Origin: Poriferisodalis sp965262965
Lineage (GTDB): Bacteria > Actinomycetota > Acidimicrobiia > Acidimicrobiales > Poriferisodalaceae
Direction: 5' to 3'
Assembly (NCBI RefSeq): GCF_965262965.1
Contig: NZ_OZ253573.1
Span: 2,914,001-2,978,000, forward strand
DNA length: 64,000 nucleotides
The position numbers were made by a program, and so were the translations under genes. This document shows, piece after piece, positions 33,772 through 42,918 of this stretch (position 1 is the stretch's first letter; each line of letters starts with the position of its first letter). The notes under the pieces were generated by a model. That model worked only from the letters and a program-made list of their open reading frames with translations. It was not told the DNA's origin and searched no databases.

Positions 33772-33897
33772 CTCCTCACCTATTGAGCGACTGCTGTGGT
33801 CCCGACGCAGGAATGGCGAGATACCATCGCCGCCGATTCCCGAATCGCGTGCTAGAGCCATGCTGCTGCTGAGACAAGCTGTCCTCGAGTGGGATTG

Positions 33898-33990
33898 ATG
33901 CGGCCTCGCAGGCGGGTTCCATGGCTGGCTGCCCTGGCTGGCTACGACGAGGTCTTCCGGGTGAGCGGCGTAAGCGGGGGCTTGGCACCG
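33898..33990 (+). pseudogene. Chimeric remnant of a cell-wall-binding-repeat gene
   Basis: MRPRRRVPWLAALA matches the signal-peptide start of the protein at 29012 (MRPRRRVRWVAALV). It is joined straight to GYDEVFRVSGVS, which corresponds to GYNEVFRVSGAS around residue 233 of that protein. About 220 codons between them are missing, and the sequence dissolves soon after. It lies just before an intact relative. Confidence 0.65.
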
Positions 33991-34143
33991 GCTTCCGAAC
34001 CCGCAGCGCCGACGCTGGTGGGGGCCTATGCGCCCAATCACGAGGATCCGGTGCCGAGCGTCCGCACACATCAACGCTGCCCAGTAATCGGAGCCCAGTT
34101 GCGTAGAGTGCGAAGTCGGCATGAGGGCAGGCGCGAGGCAACG

Positions 34144-35874
34144 GTGACGAATCAGGCGCGGTGCCGCGGACATCGAGCAACACTCGGCGTGCTGAGCGTC
34201 ATCCTGGCAGGTTCGATGCTGCTCACAGCTCAGCCCGCCGCCGCACAGAGCGCCAGCATCTCCACCGGGCGGGTCAACGGATTCAGCGTGTACGAGCTCG
34301 CCGCCAACGTCGCAGGCGGCACATGCGACACCGAGATCGGCTCGCACAGCGTGGCCTTGGCGTCGGGCGAGAACTGGCCCGACGCGCTGGCCGGTGCTGC
34401 GCTCGACCGACCCCTGCTCTTGACCAAGCAGACATTCCTGCCGGCGGTCACTCGGGCCTACCTCGGGCCATGTGCCGGTCACCCCAGTGCCAAGGTCATT
34501 ATCTTGGGCGGCCCGGCTGCTGTGTCCGAAGGCGTCGCCGAGACCTTGCGGTCCATGGGTTTCCGGGTGGACCGGTACGCCGGCGACGACCGCTACGAGA
34601 CCGCCCGCCGGGTAGCGCGCCAATTCGCCCCCGACACGATCGAGACCGTCTATCTCGCCTCCGGGGTCAACTTCGCCGACGCTGTCGCAGCCGCCCCCAG
34701 CGTCACCAAGGAAACCCCGCTCATCCTGACCACGCCCGACGAGCTCCACACACAGGCGGAGCGGTTCCTGGCCGACGAGGACCGAGAGGTCGAATCGGTC
34801 ACGATCCTCGGGGGCTACGCAGCCATCTCCGCCGAGGTCGAAGAAGAGATCGAAGACCTCGGCATCGAGACGACCCGCATTGCCGGCGCAGACCGCTACG
34901 AGACGGCCACCCTGATCGCCCGACGTGTCTTCAACACGGCGGGCTGCCACCCCGTCACCGACGTCGCCGTCGCCAGCGGGACGATCCCGTTTGGCGGCCT
35001 GGCCGCGGGTGCGGTCCGCGGCCCCTGCCAGCCGCTGCTGCTCGCGCCCGACCCGAACGAACCCGTACCCGAGACGCTTGCCGAATTCGGGCGCGATTGG
35101 GCGCTCGCCAGCGGCAGCTCGGCGAGGTTGACCGTGACCGCGGTCGGCCTGTCGGCCACCATCAGTACGGACGCGCTCTCCGCAGTGGCGAACGGCGCGG
35201 TCCGCGGCTTGGGGGGATCCGACAGCTCCGGCTCTGGTGGCGACACACCCGACTGGGACGCAATTGCTCAATCGGTCGTTCAAGTTCGGTGCGTCAGCGT
35301 CGCCGGCGGCACGATCAAATCCGGGTCCGGCTTTGTCATCGGCGACGGCCGTCACATTGTGACCAATCACCATGTGGTCTTCGACAGTGAAGGGCGCGAG
35401 TGCCGCCGCATTCGGGCGTACCTGGGCGGCACCTTCGAACAGGCACCGGAGCGCTTCGTGCCTGTGGCGATCGTACGGGCAGCCGAGGCACGAGACCTCG
35501 CCCTGCTCGCCATGGACCCCGACGTGGAGACGCTGCCGACCGTGACCATTGCCGACGAGCCGCTGCGGGCAGGTGAGATGATCACCGCGTTGGGTTACCC
35601 GGGTATCGGTGGCGACACCATGACGCTCACCACGGGTCGCTACTCGGGCACAACCGAGATCGAAGGTGTGACGTGGATCAAGACCGACACACCGATTGCC
35701 CCAGGCAATAGCGGCGGCCCGGCTTTCAACGACCGGCGTGAGCTCATTGGCGTCCCTACGTTGCTGCGTCTGGCCATTACCGGTGGGGGCGGCGGTACCA
35801 CGGTCGGCACGCTCGGCTTGCTGGCACCTGCCGTGGATGTGGTGAAGCTGCTCGCCGGCGACATCGGCGAGTAG
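34144..35874 (+). CDS. Secreted cell-wall-binding-repeat protein with trypsin-like serine protease domain
   Basis: The 576-residue product from GTG 34144 has a signal peptide (LGVLSVILAGSMLLTAQPAA). Three cell-wall-binding type 2 repeats follow at residues about 40-340 (ILGGPAAVSEGV, RYETARRVARQF, ILGGYAAISAEV, RYETATLIARRV). A DegP/HtrA-like protease domain spans residues about 375-576, with the His in TNHHVVF, the Asp in ARDLALLAM and the Ser in APGNSGGPAF. The triad is complete and no PDZ domain follows. The layout suggests a surface-tethered protease. GTG 34144 was chosen because the frame upstream belongs to the chimeric remnant. Confidence 0.88.
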   Translation: MTNQARCRGHRATLGVLSVILAGSMLLTAQPAAAQSASISTGRVNGFSVYELAANVAGGTCDTEIGSHSVALASGENWPDALAGAALDRPLLLTKQTFLPAVTRAYLGPCAGHPSAKVIILGGPAAVSEGVAETLRSMGFRVDRYAGDDRYETARRVARQFAPDTIETVYLASGVNFADAVAAAPSVTKETPLILTTPDELHTQAERFLADEDREVESVTILGGYAAISAEVEEEIEDLGIETTRIAGADRYETATLIARRVFNTAGCHPVTDVAVASGTIPFGGLAAGAVRGPCQPLLLAPDPNEPVPETLAEFGRDWALASGSSARLTVTAVGLSATISTDALSAVANGAVRGLGGSDSSGSGGDTPDWDAIAQSVVQVRCVSVAGGTIKSGSGFVIGDGRHIVTNHHVVFDSEGRECRRIRAYLGGTFEQAPERFVPVAIVRAAEARDLALLAMDPDVETLPTVTIADEPLRAGEMITALGYPGIGGDTMTLTTGRYSGTTEIEGVTWIKTDTPIAPGNSGGPAFNDRRELIGVPTLLRLAITGGGGGTTVGTLGLLAPAVDVVKLLAGDIGE

Positions 35875-36243
35875 CTCCGCACCGATGTGCAGTACCCGCG
35901 CCGATGAGCTGCTGGGGATCTTGCGGACAAAAGGTCTCACCGAGCTTCCCGAGCCGGTCCTTCGACGAACTCGGTGTGCCCTACTTCCCCATGGCCACCT
36001 ACCAGGACATGGGCATCCCCGCCATCGGCACCGAAACCGCCGACTCCGCCACTGGGCATCAGCACACGACATCTACACTCAACTCACTTGCAACCACCGC
36101 TAGAGCTTGCCGAGGCTTGGCATGGCACCGTGGACGCTGGCGACCGTAAGAGCACACGCACTGCCCGGGTCATCCTCGCTGGCAGCGTGGAGCACTCGAC
36201 CTCGGTCGAGCCCGTGGGCTGTGATCGTCCGCTCGACGATGCG
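35875..36243. other. Stretch without a supported gene
   Basis: Short frames such as FDELGVPYFPMATYQDMGIP (near 35961) look faintly protein-like and may be debris of a lost gene, but they have no start, domain or conserved end. I see no RNA or repeat here. Confidence 0.4.
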
Positions 36244-36981
36244 TCAGACGGTGCGGAGGGTTTCGGTGTTGCCGTCCACGCTGAGGACTTGGCCTGACAC
36301 GTAGCGGGCTGCGTCTGAGAGCAGCCAGGCGCAGGCTTCGCCGATGTCTGTGCCGGTAACGAGCGTGCGCATCGACACCTGGGCGGTGTAGCCGGCTTTG
36401 ATCGCTGCGGGGCTGGCGCCGGTGGCGGTTGCTTCCCGCTCGATCACGCCTTCCATGCGCGGGCCTTCGACGGTGCCGGGGCACACGGCGTTGACGCGGA
36501 TGCGACGCCCGCCGAGCTCCATTGCCCAGGTCTTGGTCAGCCCCACCACTGCCCACTTCGAGGCGGCATAGGGACTGCGCAGCGGGTAGCCGAAGATGCC
36601 CGCCGTGGAGACGATGTTGACGATCGAGCCCCCTTCGCCCAGCAATGGCACCGCCGCTGCAGTGCATCGGAAGGTGCTGCCGACGTTGACGCGCACGCAG
36701 TGATCGAACGCCGCTGGGTCGAGATCTTCCACCCCGCCCGTCGGGCCTGCGATGCCGACGTTGTTGACCAGCCCGTCGATGCCGCCCATCTTGGCGGCGG
36801 CTGCCTCGAACAGCCGGGCCACATCGGCCTCGTCGGCGACGTTGTAGTGCCCGTCGACGGCGGTATCGGGGTCGATGTCGGCACCGAACACAACGGCCCC
36901 GTATCGGCGGGCAGCGGCCGCAATGGCTGCGCCGATGCCTGCGCCGGCCCCGGTCACCACGATTCGCTTGCCTTCCAGCAT
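36244..36981 (-). CDS. Short-chain dehydrogenase/reductase
   Basis: The 245-residue product (ATG 36981; longer starts add non-family residues) has the Rossmann motif VVTGAGAGIGAAIA, the NNVGIAG turn, IVNIVSTAG with the catalytic Ser, and YAASK with Tyr and Lys. The C-terminal VSGQVLSVDGN matches classical SDRs. NAD(P)-dependent oxidation or reduction of an alcohol/ketone is expected; the substrate is unknown. It is divergent from the lipoprotein gene at 37082. Confidence 0.88.
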   Translation of the reverse strand: MLEGKRIVVTGAGAGIGAAIAAAARRYGAVVFGADIDPDTAVDGHYNVADEADVARLFEAAAAKMGGIDGLVNNVGIAGPTGGVEDLDPAAFDHCVRVNVGSTFRCTAAAVPLLGEGGSIVNIVSTAGIFGYPLRSPYAASKWAVVGLTKTWAMELGGRRIRVNAVCPGTVEGPRMEGVIEREATATGASPAAIKAGYTAQVSMRTLVTGTDIGEACAWLLSDAARYVSGQVLSVDGNTETLRTV

Positions 36982-37081
36982 GAGCGGCACGCTACGAGCC
37001 AGCGAGGACCCGCCTCGACGGCGGGAGTTTGTGGTGAGCAGGGGCGGCATCTACCGCCTCACCGCGTCATAGTGTGGCCGC

Positions 37082-38614
37082 GTGCGGTTCCGCTTCTTCG
37101 CCCCGCTGATCGGAGCCGCACTGCTGGCCGCGGCCTGTGCCGCTAGCGACACGGGTACACCGACATCTACCGTGACCCCGACGTCGGTGGCTGAGGCGGC
37201 CGAGGATCCCGTCCAGCAGACCGCTCCGGCCACCACTTCGGCTGGCGCTCCGGCGACGGTGGCAGAGTCGGATTCCGATGCCGTGCTGCTGGACCCACGA
37301 GAGAGCGGGGCGCTGCGGAATCACCTCGGGTACGCGTTCCCGCTTCCACCTGAGGTGCCGACGGGCCCGATCGCACAGACCGCAATCGACGACCTCGAGT
37401 TTGTCTGGTCCAGTTTCCAAAGCGAAGTCGGATTCAGCGGCACTTCCGTCGCAAGGCTCGCCCAGTCGGGAGATCCGAGACTGGCCTGGATTCTCTCGGA
37501 CCTGCTCAGGTTCTTCCCCCGTGGCGACATCGCGGACGGGGCCGTCTCGGCCTTCCAGTCGCTGACCGGCGCCCGGCTGGCCGACGATCCGGTGGCCGCG
37601 AGGAGTTCGTGGCAGTCGGTAACCGATCACTTATTCGCGTGGGATCTGCCCGCCTTCGACGGCTACAACGACTATAAGGAGCGGCTGTTCACGCTGGTCG
37701 AGCCGGGTTGGCAGCCGTTCTTCGATGACGCCGATTCCGAGATCGACTGGCGCATCGTGAGCTGGGGCGGGGTGCTGATCGACAACCGTCAACTCGGCGA
37801 CGCCCGCCCGTGCCCGAGGGGCTGCATCCCAGCGCTCGACGACCCTGCGGTCACCGACGCCTCGGGAGGTTCGTGGTACCCCGACGACGGCATCGTGTTC
37901 GCCGTCATCATCGGCGATGAGGCCCGGGCGTACCCGCGCCACATCATGGAAATCCACGAGATGGTCAACGACACGCTCGGGGGGCGCCGCATCGGCATGC
38001 CCTACTGCACGCTGTGCGGCTCGGCGCCGGCCTACTTCACCGATGCGGTTCCCGATGGCGTAGCAGTGCCCGTTCTGCGGACATCGGGGTTGCTGTCACG
38101 GTCGAACAAGGTGATGTACGACCTCGTCACCAAGTCGGTGTTCAACACGTTCACCGGCCGGGCGGTCTCGGGGCCGCTTCGTGAGCAAGGCATCGTGCTG
38201 CCTCAGGCCACTGTGGTCACCACCACCTGGGGTGAGTGGCAGGCCGCCCATCCCGACACGACGATCGTGGCTTCCGATGGGGGGATCGGCCGCCAGTACC
38301 CGTTCAACCCGCTGGGCGGCCGCGACGACAACGGGCCCATCTTCCCGGTCGGCGACGTCGACGGTCGCCTCAGTGTCCACGACCAGGTGTTCGGCGTGGT
38401 GCTCGACGACGGCACCCCGGTTGGGTTTCCTGTCGCCGCAGCGGTGGCTGCGCTCGAAAACGGCGGGACGGTGGAACTCGGCGGTGTGACGCTGCATCTC
38501 GACGGCGGCGGGCTGCGAGCCGTCGACGCTGACGGTGCGGAGATCGACGGTCACCAGTCGTTCTGGTTCGCCTGGAGCCAATTCATGGCCGACACGCTGT
38601 TGTGGGAGCCCTAG
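37082..38614 (+). CDS. DUF3179 family lipoprotein
   Basis: The 510-residue product starts at GTG 37082 with a lipoprotein signal (LIGAALLAAACAAS; lipobox LAAAC), followed by a Thr/Ala-rich linker. The DUF3179 core lies from about residue 265: DDGIVFAVIIGDEARAYP, EMVNDTLGGRRIGMPYCTLCGSAPAY and later RQYPFNPLGG. The family is widespread in outer-surface proteins of unknown role. The CTLCGS cysteines are conserved in it. Confidence 0.85.
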   Translation: MRFRFFAPLIGAALLAAACAASDTGTPTSTVTPTSVAEAAEDPVQQTAPATTSAGAPATVAESDSDAVLLDPRESGALRNHLGYAFPLPPEVPTGPIAQTAIDDLEFVWSSFQSEVGFSGTSVARLAQSGDPRLAWILSDLLRFFPRGDIADGAVSAFQSLTGARLADDPVAARSSWQSVTDHLFAWDLPAFDGYNDYKERLFTLVEPGWQPFFDDADSEIDWRIVSWGGVLIDNRQLGDARPCPRGCIPALDDPAVTDASGGSWYPDDGIVFAVIIGDEARAYPRHIMEIHEMVNDTLGGRRIGMPYCTLCGSAPAYFTDAVPDGVAVPVLRTSGLLSRSNKVMYDLVTKSVFNTFTGRAVSGPLREQGIVLPQATVVTTTWGEWQAAHPDTTIVASDGGIGRQYPFNPLGGRDDNGPIFPVGDVDGRLSVHDQVFGVVLDDGTPVGFPVAAAVAALENGGTVELGGVTLHLDGGGLRAVDADGAEIDGHQSFWFAWSQFMADTLLWEP

Positions 38615-38768
38615 GCCACGGGTTGACCCCGGAGCCCTCTGCCCGCGCCGCCTTCTGATCGGCGGAGTCGTCGAGGCACACCGATCCGTCTCGAATTGCG
38701 GAGCTGCTGTTGGCGACCGTTGACGTTGGCTTTATGCCGATATTCAGAACATGCCGTGTGTTCTTGAT

Positions 38769-40104
38769 GCTCCTATGGTTCGTCAAGCGGCGGGTTGGAG
38801 TGTGTTGAGCCAGTCGCGGTAGGCGGGTATGAGGGGGTGGTGGGGTGCTTTGCCGCGTTCGATCACCGAGATGGTTGCGGGCCAGGTGTTGAGCTGGTCG
38901 GCGGCGTGGGCGAGGCTGAGGCCTGCTGCTTGTCGTCGGTGTCGCAGCTCGCCTGGGTTGTCGGCGCTGTTGGTGTGGTGGGGGTCGGCGAGCAGGGCGA
39001 AGACTTCTCGGGCGATGTAGCGCTTGAGGCATCGGATGATCTCTCGGCGTGATTTGCCTTCTGTTTGGCGGCGGGCGGCGTAGGCGCGTGTTCGGGGGCA
39101 GGTGGCGAGGCGGACCATGGCGATGCGCCACAGGGCGTGGTTGGCCTGGCGGTTCCCGCCGGGGTTGAGGCGGTGGCGGGTGGTCTTGCCTGATGACGCC
39201 TCGACGGGTGATGCGCCGCACAGCGCCGCGAACGCGGCTTCGGTGGTGAGCCGGGCGGGGTTGTCGCCGGCTGCGATGAGCAGGATCGACGCCGTGTCGG
39301 CGCCGATGCCTTTGGCGGCTCGCAGCGCCGGGTTGGCGGTGTTGGTGAGCTTGTCGAGATGGCGGCGCAGCTCGTCGAGGTCGGCGTCGAGGGCCTGGTA
39401 TTGGCGGGCCAGGGTGCGCAACGCGATCTTTGCCGCCTCGGCGGGCTCGGCGGGGTCGCCGGGACGGAACCGAGCGCACCGAGCCACCCGCTGCGCAGTG
39501 GTGAGCGGCTCCAGGGCGCTGCGCAGCCGGTCGGGAGCGGTGACGATGAGATCGCGGATCTGATTGGAGATGCGGGTGCGATGAGCACGCGTCGAGCACA
39601 ACACGACCCGGATCGCCCGGATCGACTCCACAATCCCGTCGCCGCCCTTGGGAACGGTGGCCGCCTCGCCGTTGAGCGCAGCGCGTGCCGCGGCCTCGGC
39701 GTCGACGGTGTCGGACTTGCCGCGGCGGCGACGCATCTGACGGTTCGGCCGGTTCACCTCGACCACCTCGACACCCGAGCCGACCAGGTGGCGCGTCAGC
39801 CCCGCCCCATAAGAGCCGGTGCCCTCCACGCCGACGCGCACCACAGGGCCGAACGACCCCAGCCACTCTGCGAGCCGGCGATACCCCGCCGGGTCCGCCC
39901 CGAACGACGCCGTGGCGAGCACCCGGCCCGCCTGGTCGGCCGCCGCAGCGACATGGACCTCCTTGTGCGTGTCGACGCCCCCGTAGACGCCGACCGCCTC
40001 ATCAGCCATGATGAACCCCTGCCTTTCTCCCTAACCGGGTGATCAAGGCACCACCGGCCGGGACGGCGGACAGCACAGCCACGGTGCATAGCCAAGGCTC
40101 CTAT
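38769..40104 (-). mobile_element. IS110-family element, intact
   Basis: GCTCCTAT occurs at both limits (38769-38776 and 40097-40104), as at the two ends of the degraded element at 10085-11199, which supports it as the core or end sequence. The leading non-coding part, 40010-40104 on the side of the transposase start, is where IS110-group elements encode their guide (bridge) RNA; it is short here, and no RNA fold was demonstrated. Confidence 0.7.
38783..40009 (-). CDS. IS110-family transposase with C-terminal XRE-type helix-turn-helix
   Basis: The 408-residue product has the DEDD RuvC-like domain (GGVDTHKEVHVAA, VGVEGTGSYGAGL, KSDTVDAEAAA) and the C-terminal Tnp domain with SPVEASSGKTTRHRLNPGGN and NHALWRIAMVR. 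Beyond residue 345 it carries an extra segment LRHRRQAAGLSLAHAADQLN, then WPATISVIERGK, which reads as an XRE helix-turn-helix. Such tails occur in some actinobacterial IS110 proteins and could aid DNA binding or self-regulation. The start ATG 40009 is well placed. Confidence 0.9.
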   Translation of the reverse strand: MADEAVGVYGGVDTHKEVHVAAAADQAGRVLATASFGADPAGYRRLAEWLGSFGPVVRVGVEGTGSYGAGLTRHLVGSGVEVVEVNRPNRQMRRRRGKSDTVDAEAAARAALNGEAATVPKGGDGIVESIRAIRVVLCSTRAHRTRISNQIRDLIVTAPDRLRSALEPLTTAQRVARCARFRPGDPAEPAEAAKIALRTLARQYQALDADLDELRRHLDKLTNTANPALRAAKGIGADTASILLIAAGDNPARLTTEAAFAALCGASPVEASSGKTTRHRLNPGGNRQANHALWRIAMVRLATCPRTRAYAARRQTEGKSRREIIRCLKRYIAREVFALLADPHHTNSADNPGELRHRRQAAGLSLAHAADQLNTWPATISVIERGKAPHHPLIPAYRDWLNTLQPAA

Positions 40105-40266
40105 CAAGTCACGTCCGCCCGACCGGCCGGTGCGCGCCAGCAGCCAGGACACCGAGCCGACAAATCACGAAAAAGGCACAAAGCCCGTGACACCCTGGGT
40201 CAGACCCGGGCCCGACTGCTGACCCCAACATCATGGCTGTGACACCCCGCTTCTACGTTCTCGTGT

Positions 40267-40449
40267 ATGGAAAAGATGTTTGGGACGGATGGGAAGTGCG
40301 TGGTCGCTACAGGAGTGGACGGGTCGCGCAAGGAGTGGCTGCGACACCGTCTGTCGCTTGCATTGCTCAAGTCGATCGTCGGCCAGCTCGGAGGGGAGGT
40401 TGAGATTACGGCCGTGATTGACAACCGTCGCATCCTGATCGAGGCGTGA
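40267..40449 (+). CDS. Small unknown protein (weak)
   Basis: A 60-residue frame from ATG 40267 (GTDGKCVVATGVDGSRKEWL, then EVEITAVIDNRRILIEA) has reasonable composition but no recognised family. It lies between the IS110 element and minus-strand pseudogenes. Confidence 0.35.
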   Translation: MEKMFGTDGKCVVATGVDGSRKEWLRHRLSLALLKSIVGQLGGEVEITAVIDNRRILIEA

Positions 40450-40510
40450 GTCGGAGGTGGCCATTTGGCTCTGACCCCTGCGCGGCCGGCGAGCTCGTGG
40501 CGCTGAGCTG

Positions 40511-40899
40511 CCTATGGATCCATCTGGACGACGAGGCTGGCCCTCGACTTGGTCGTCTTCACGAGTTCGGCATTCTTCTCGTCGGAACTGTGCCCGAACG
40601 TCTCAGCGGCCTGCGGAGCCTTCCCGAATTTCACATGACGATCGATGAGGCGCCGTCGCCGGATTGCATCGTCGAGCTCGACGTAGGCACAGAGGTCGAG
40701 GAGGTCGCTGAACTGTGTCCACGACTGAGTCGTCTGTCGGGCGGGCGATTCGCTCTACGAGGTGCACGAATCCCCATGCATCGAACGTTTCGGGGGCGCC
40801 CTTTCTGCCCGCGAGGCCGTTCTTTTCGATGATGTCCTGGGCGAGGTGGAAGCTGATGAGCTCTTGATCATCGCCTCCCGTGTTCTGCCTTTCTCTCAT
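40511..40899 (-). pseudogene. Nucleoside/nucleotide kinase (uridine kinase-like) remnant with internal deletion
   Basis: The first part, from 40899, reads IIEKNGLAGRKGAPETFDAW and GFVHLVERI, the central region of P-loop nucleoside kinases of the pantothenate/uridine kinase type. A frameshift and loss of sequence near 40720 lead to CAYVELDDAIRRRRLIDRHV, then KFGKAPQAAETF and SDEKNAELVKTTKSRASLVV to the stop at 40511. The P-loop and the middle of the enzyme are missing. Confidence 0.65.
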
Positions 40900-41511
40900 T
40901 GCGCGAGCAGGGTGTCGAGCGCGGCCATGGCGGCGGCGGTCGTTGCATGGGGGTCGCGCCAGGCGACGTGGCCGTCGGGTCGGATCAGCACGGCGCCTCG
41001 TTGGCCCGGCCGAGCGGTGGGGGCGTAGTCCGACACGGGGTCGTTCACCTGCGGCGGCGGGGTGCCGTCACCGATCAGGCATCCCTGTTCGTAGTGGAGC
41101 CCGAGGTCCATGCCGAGCCAGTTCCCGTAGCGCGCCGACGCCTCGAGGGCCTCGCGCACCTGCTCGGCGGTCGCATCACCGGATTCGAACACCCCCCGGA
41201 TCCGTCCGACGCTGCGGGCGTTCTCGAAAGAGCGCTGCGCGTTGTAGGCCGCTATGGGGGGTCGCTCGGTCTCGTAGCTGTCGAGGAGCCGATCGCCGGC
41301 GTGGCCGGCTCACGGCGTCGATCTCGTCGAGCAGGCCCCACTGGCGCATCAGTTCGGCGGTTCGGACGTTGACCGATCGAGCCCGAGGATGGGGGTTCAC
41401 GCCGCTGCGACGCTCCACGACGATCGTGTCGAGTCCCATGCGTGCGAGCAGGATCGCCATCGCGAGCCCGGCGGGTCCTGCGCCGACGACGAGCACGGTT
41501 GCGTCAGGCAT
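40896..41511 (-). pseudogene. FAD-dependent aromatic-type monooxygenase with large internal deletion
   Basis: The N-terminus (ATG 41511) has the FAD motif VLVVGAGPAGLAMAILLARM and IVVERRSG, then ARSVNVRTAELMRQWGLLDE. About residue 68 it jumps, in a shifted frame, to GDRLLDSYETERPPIAAYNA and finally GAVLIRPDGHVAWRDPHATT, the conserved C-terminus of PheA/TfdB-type hydroxylases. Most of the substrate domain and the GD motif are missing, which leaves about 200 of some 500 codons. Confidence 0.8.
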
Positions 41512-41623
41512 GGTGCACCGTACCGACGAACCGAATGCCTCGGCTGAAGTGGCGACGGCAGTGTATTGATGTTTCAGTAGGTTTCAAGTGTTCTTGTGAC
41601 ACCTCCATTCTACGGTTGCATGC

Positions 41624-42742
41624 ATGGAAACGACCGGCGTGACGGGCGGGGTGTGCGTAGCTGCGGCGGACGCGGCTGGGTTGTCTGACGGGGGGTTGCG
41701 AGGCCGTCTGCGGGTGATCGGGCAGGCGGAATCCGCGTTGGCGGCGATGAAGGCCGCTGTGCTGGGCGAGATCGCTCGCCGTGAAGATGCCGAACGCGCT
41801 GAGCGGGCCGCCCGCGATGTGCTCGGTGCGCCCCGCCGCGATGCCAAGCGAGACGTAGAGCTTGGGGTGCAGTTGCGCACCCTCGATGTTGTGCGGCGGG
41901 CATTGGACGAGGGGGCGATGCCGCTCGCGCATGCGCGGCTCATCGCCCGGGCCGCGGCCGAGGGGCCGATCGACGAGGAGATGCTGGCCGACGCTGCACG
42001 CATCCAGAGCTACGAGCAGTTCGCACGCACGGTGCGGCGCCACCAGGCCGACGTCAGCATCGACGACGGCAAGTCGCTGCTGGATCACCAGCGCGAGCAG
42101 CGCTCCGGGCGGGTGTTCACCAGTTCGGACAATGGCATGGTGGTGCTGGGCGCCGAATTCGATCCGATCACCGGTGCGCAGCTCGCCTCGGCGATCTCCG
42201 CCAAGGAACGCGAGCTGTGGCGCAGCGAAGACCCTGCAGCGCGGCGCAGCCCGCAGCAGCGCACGGCCGACGCCATCGCCGAGCTGATCCTCGAGCTTGA
42301 CGGCAAGCGGCCTTCGGGCACAGCGCTGTTGATCGTGGCCGACTACGACGTGGTGCAAGGCGAGCTCAAGCGTGCCCGTCTTGGCGATGGAACCCCCATT
42401 CCCATCGACGAGCTCATCAAACGGGCGTGTGACGCCGACATCCTGCCCGCAGTGTTCAGGGCCGCGGCCGACGAAATGCGCCTGGGCCGGAGGCGACGCA
42501 CTGCGAGCGATGCCCAACGTGTCGCCTTGGCCTTCCGAGACCAAGGCTGCGTGGGCTGCGGCAAGTCGCCCAACTACTGCGAAGCGCACCACATCATCCC
42601 CTGGAAGGTGGGCGGACGCACCGACTTGAACAACCTGGTGCTGGTCTGCAACGGCTGCCACCACCACATCCACGACGACGGCTGGATCATCCACCGAAAC
42701 CGGTCAACGGGCCGCTACGAACTGAGGCCCCCCGGCAGCTGA
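41624..42742 (+). CDS. DUF222 / HNH endonuclease domain protein (13E12-repeat type)
   Basis: The 372-residue product has the DUF222 helical region (residues about 20-270: GQAESALAAMKAAVLGEIAR, LARARLIARA-like MPLAHARLIARAA) and a C-terminal HNH nuclease: CVGCGKSPNYCEAHHIIPWK, then GRTDLNNLVLVCNGCHHHIH. These proteins are highly repeated in actinobacterial genomes and often mark mobile or rearranged regions. All zinc and catalytic HNH residues are visible. The start ATG 41624 is preceded by no strong ribosome-binding site. Confidence 0.9.
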   Translation: METTGVTGGVCVAAADAAGLSDGGLRGRLRVIGQAESALAAMKAAVLGEIARREDAERAERAARDVLGAPRRDAKRDVELGVQLRTLDVVRRALDEGAMPLAHARLIARAAAEGPIDEEMLADAARIQSYEQFARTVRRHQADVSIDDGKSLLDHQREQRSGRVFTSSDNGMVVLGAEFDPITGAQLASAISAKERELWRSEDPAARRSPQQRTADAIAELILELDGKRPSGTALLIVADYDVVQGELKRARLGDGTPIPIDELIKRACDADILPAVFRAAADEMRLGRRRRTASDAQRVALAFRDQGCVGCGKSPNYCEAHHIIPWKVGGRTDLNNLVLVCNGCHHHIHDDGWIIHRNRSTGRYELRPPGS

Positions 42743-42918
42743 TGCTGTGGCCGATGAACGCTGGCCGGTCTCGGTCAAGGGTGTACTCGGCTGGGACGGC
42801 CGGGCTGCTCACACCGGCCGAACTCGCTAATGCCCCCATCCCGAGCGGCTATCTCCGAGCGATCGAATCGGTGGCCGGCGAGTGACCCGGCCTTCGGGCA
42901 CAGCGACGGCTGCAGGAC

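Larger units (their letters stand above)
32467..33882 (+). repeat. Direct duplication of a small-gene cassette (32467-33102 and 33313-33882)
   Basis: The two units are near-identical from GGCCCGATGCCCAGTCCC to GAGACAAGCTGT, including 100 bases after the stop codons. The second lacks 66 bp relative to the first: 12 bp near the start and 54 bp that encode one coiled-coil block. An IS3 OrfB fragment separates the units. Confidence 0.9.

Noticed and set aside
33433..36072. Long open frame on the minus strand (879 codons) opposite the wall-binding protease
   Set aside because: It is a mirror of the high-GC coding bias. The plus strand has a complete signal peptide, repeats and catalytic triad there; the minus frame has no domain.
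40446..40832. Plus-strand frame of 128 codons
   Set aside because: It lies antisense to a recognisable nucleoside-kinase remnant, which explains its openness.
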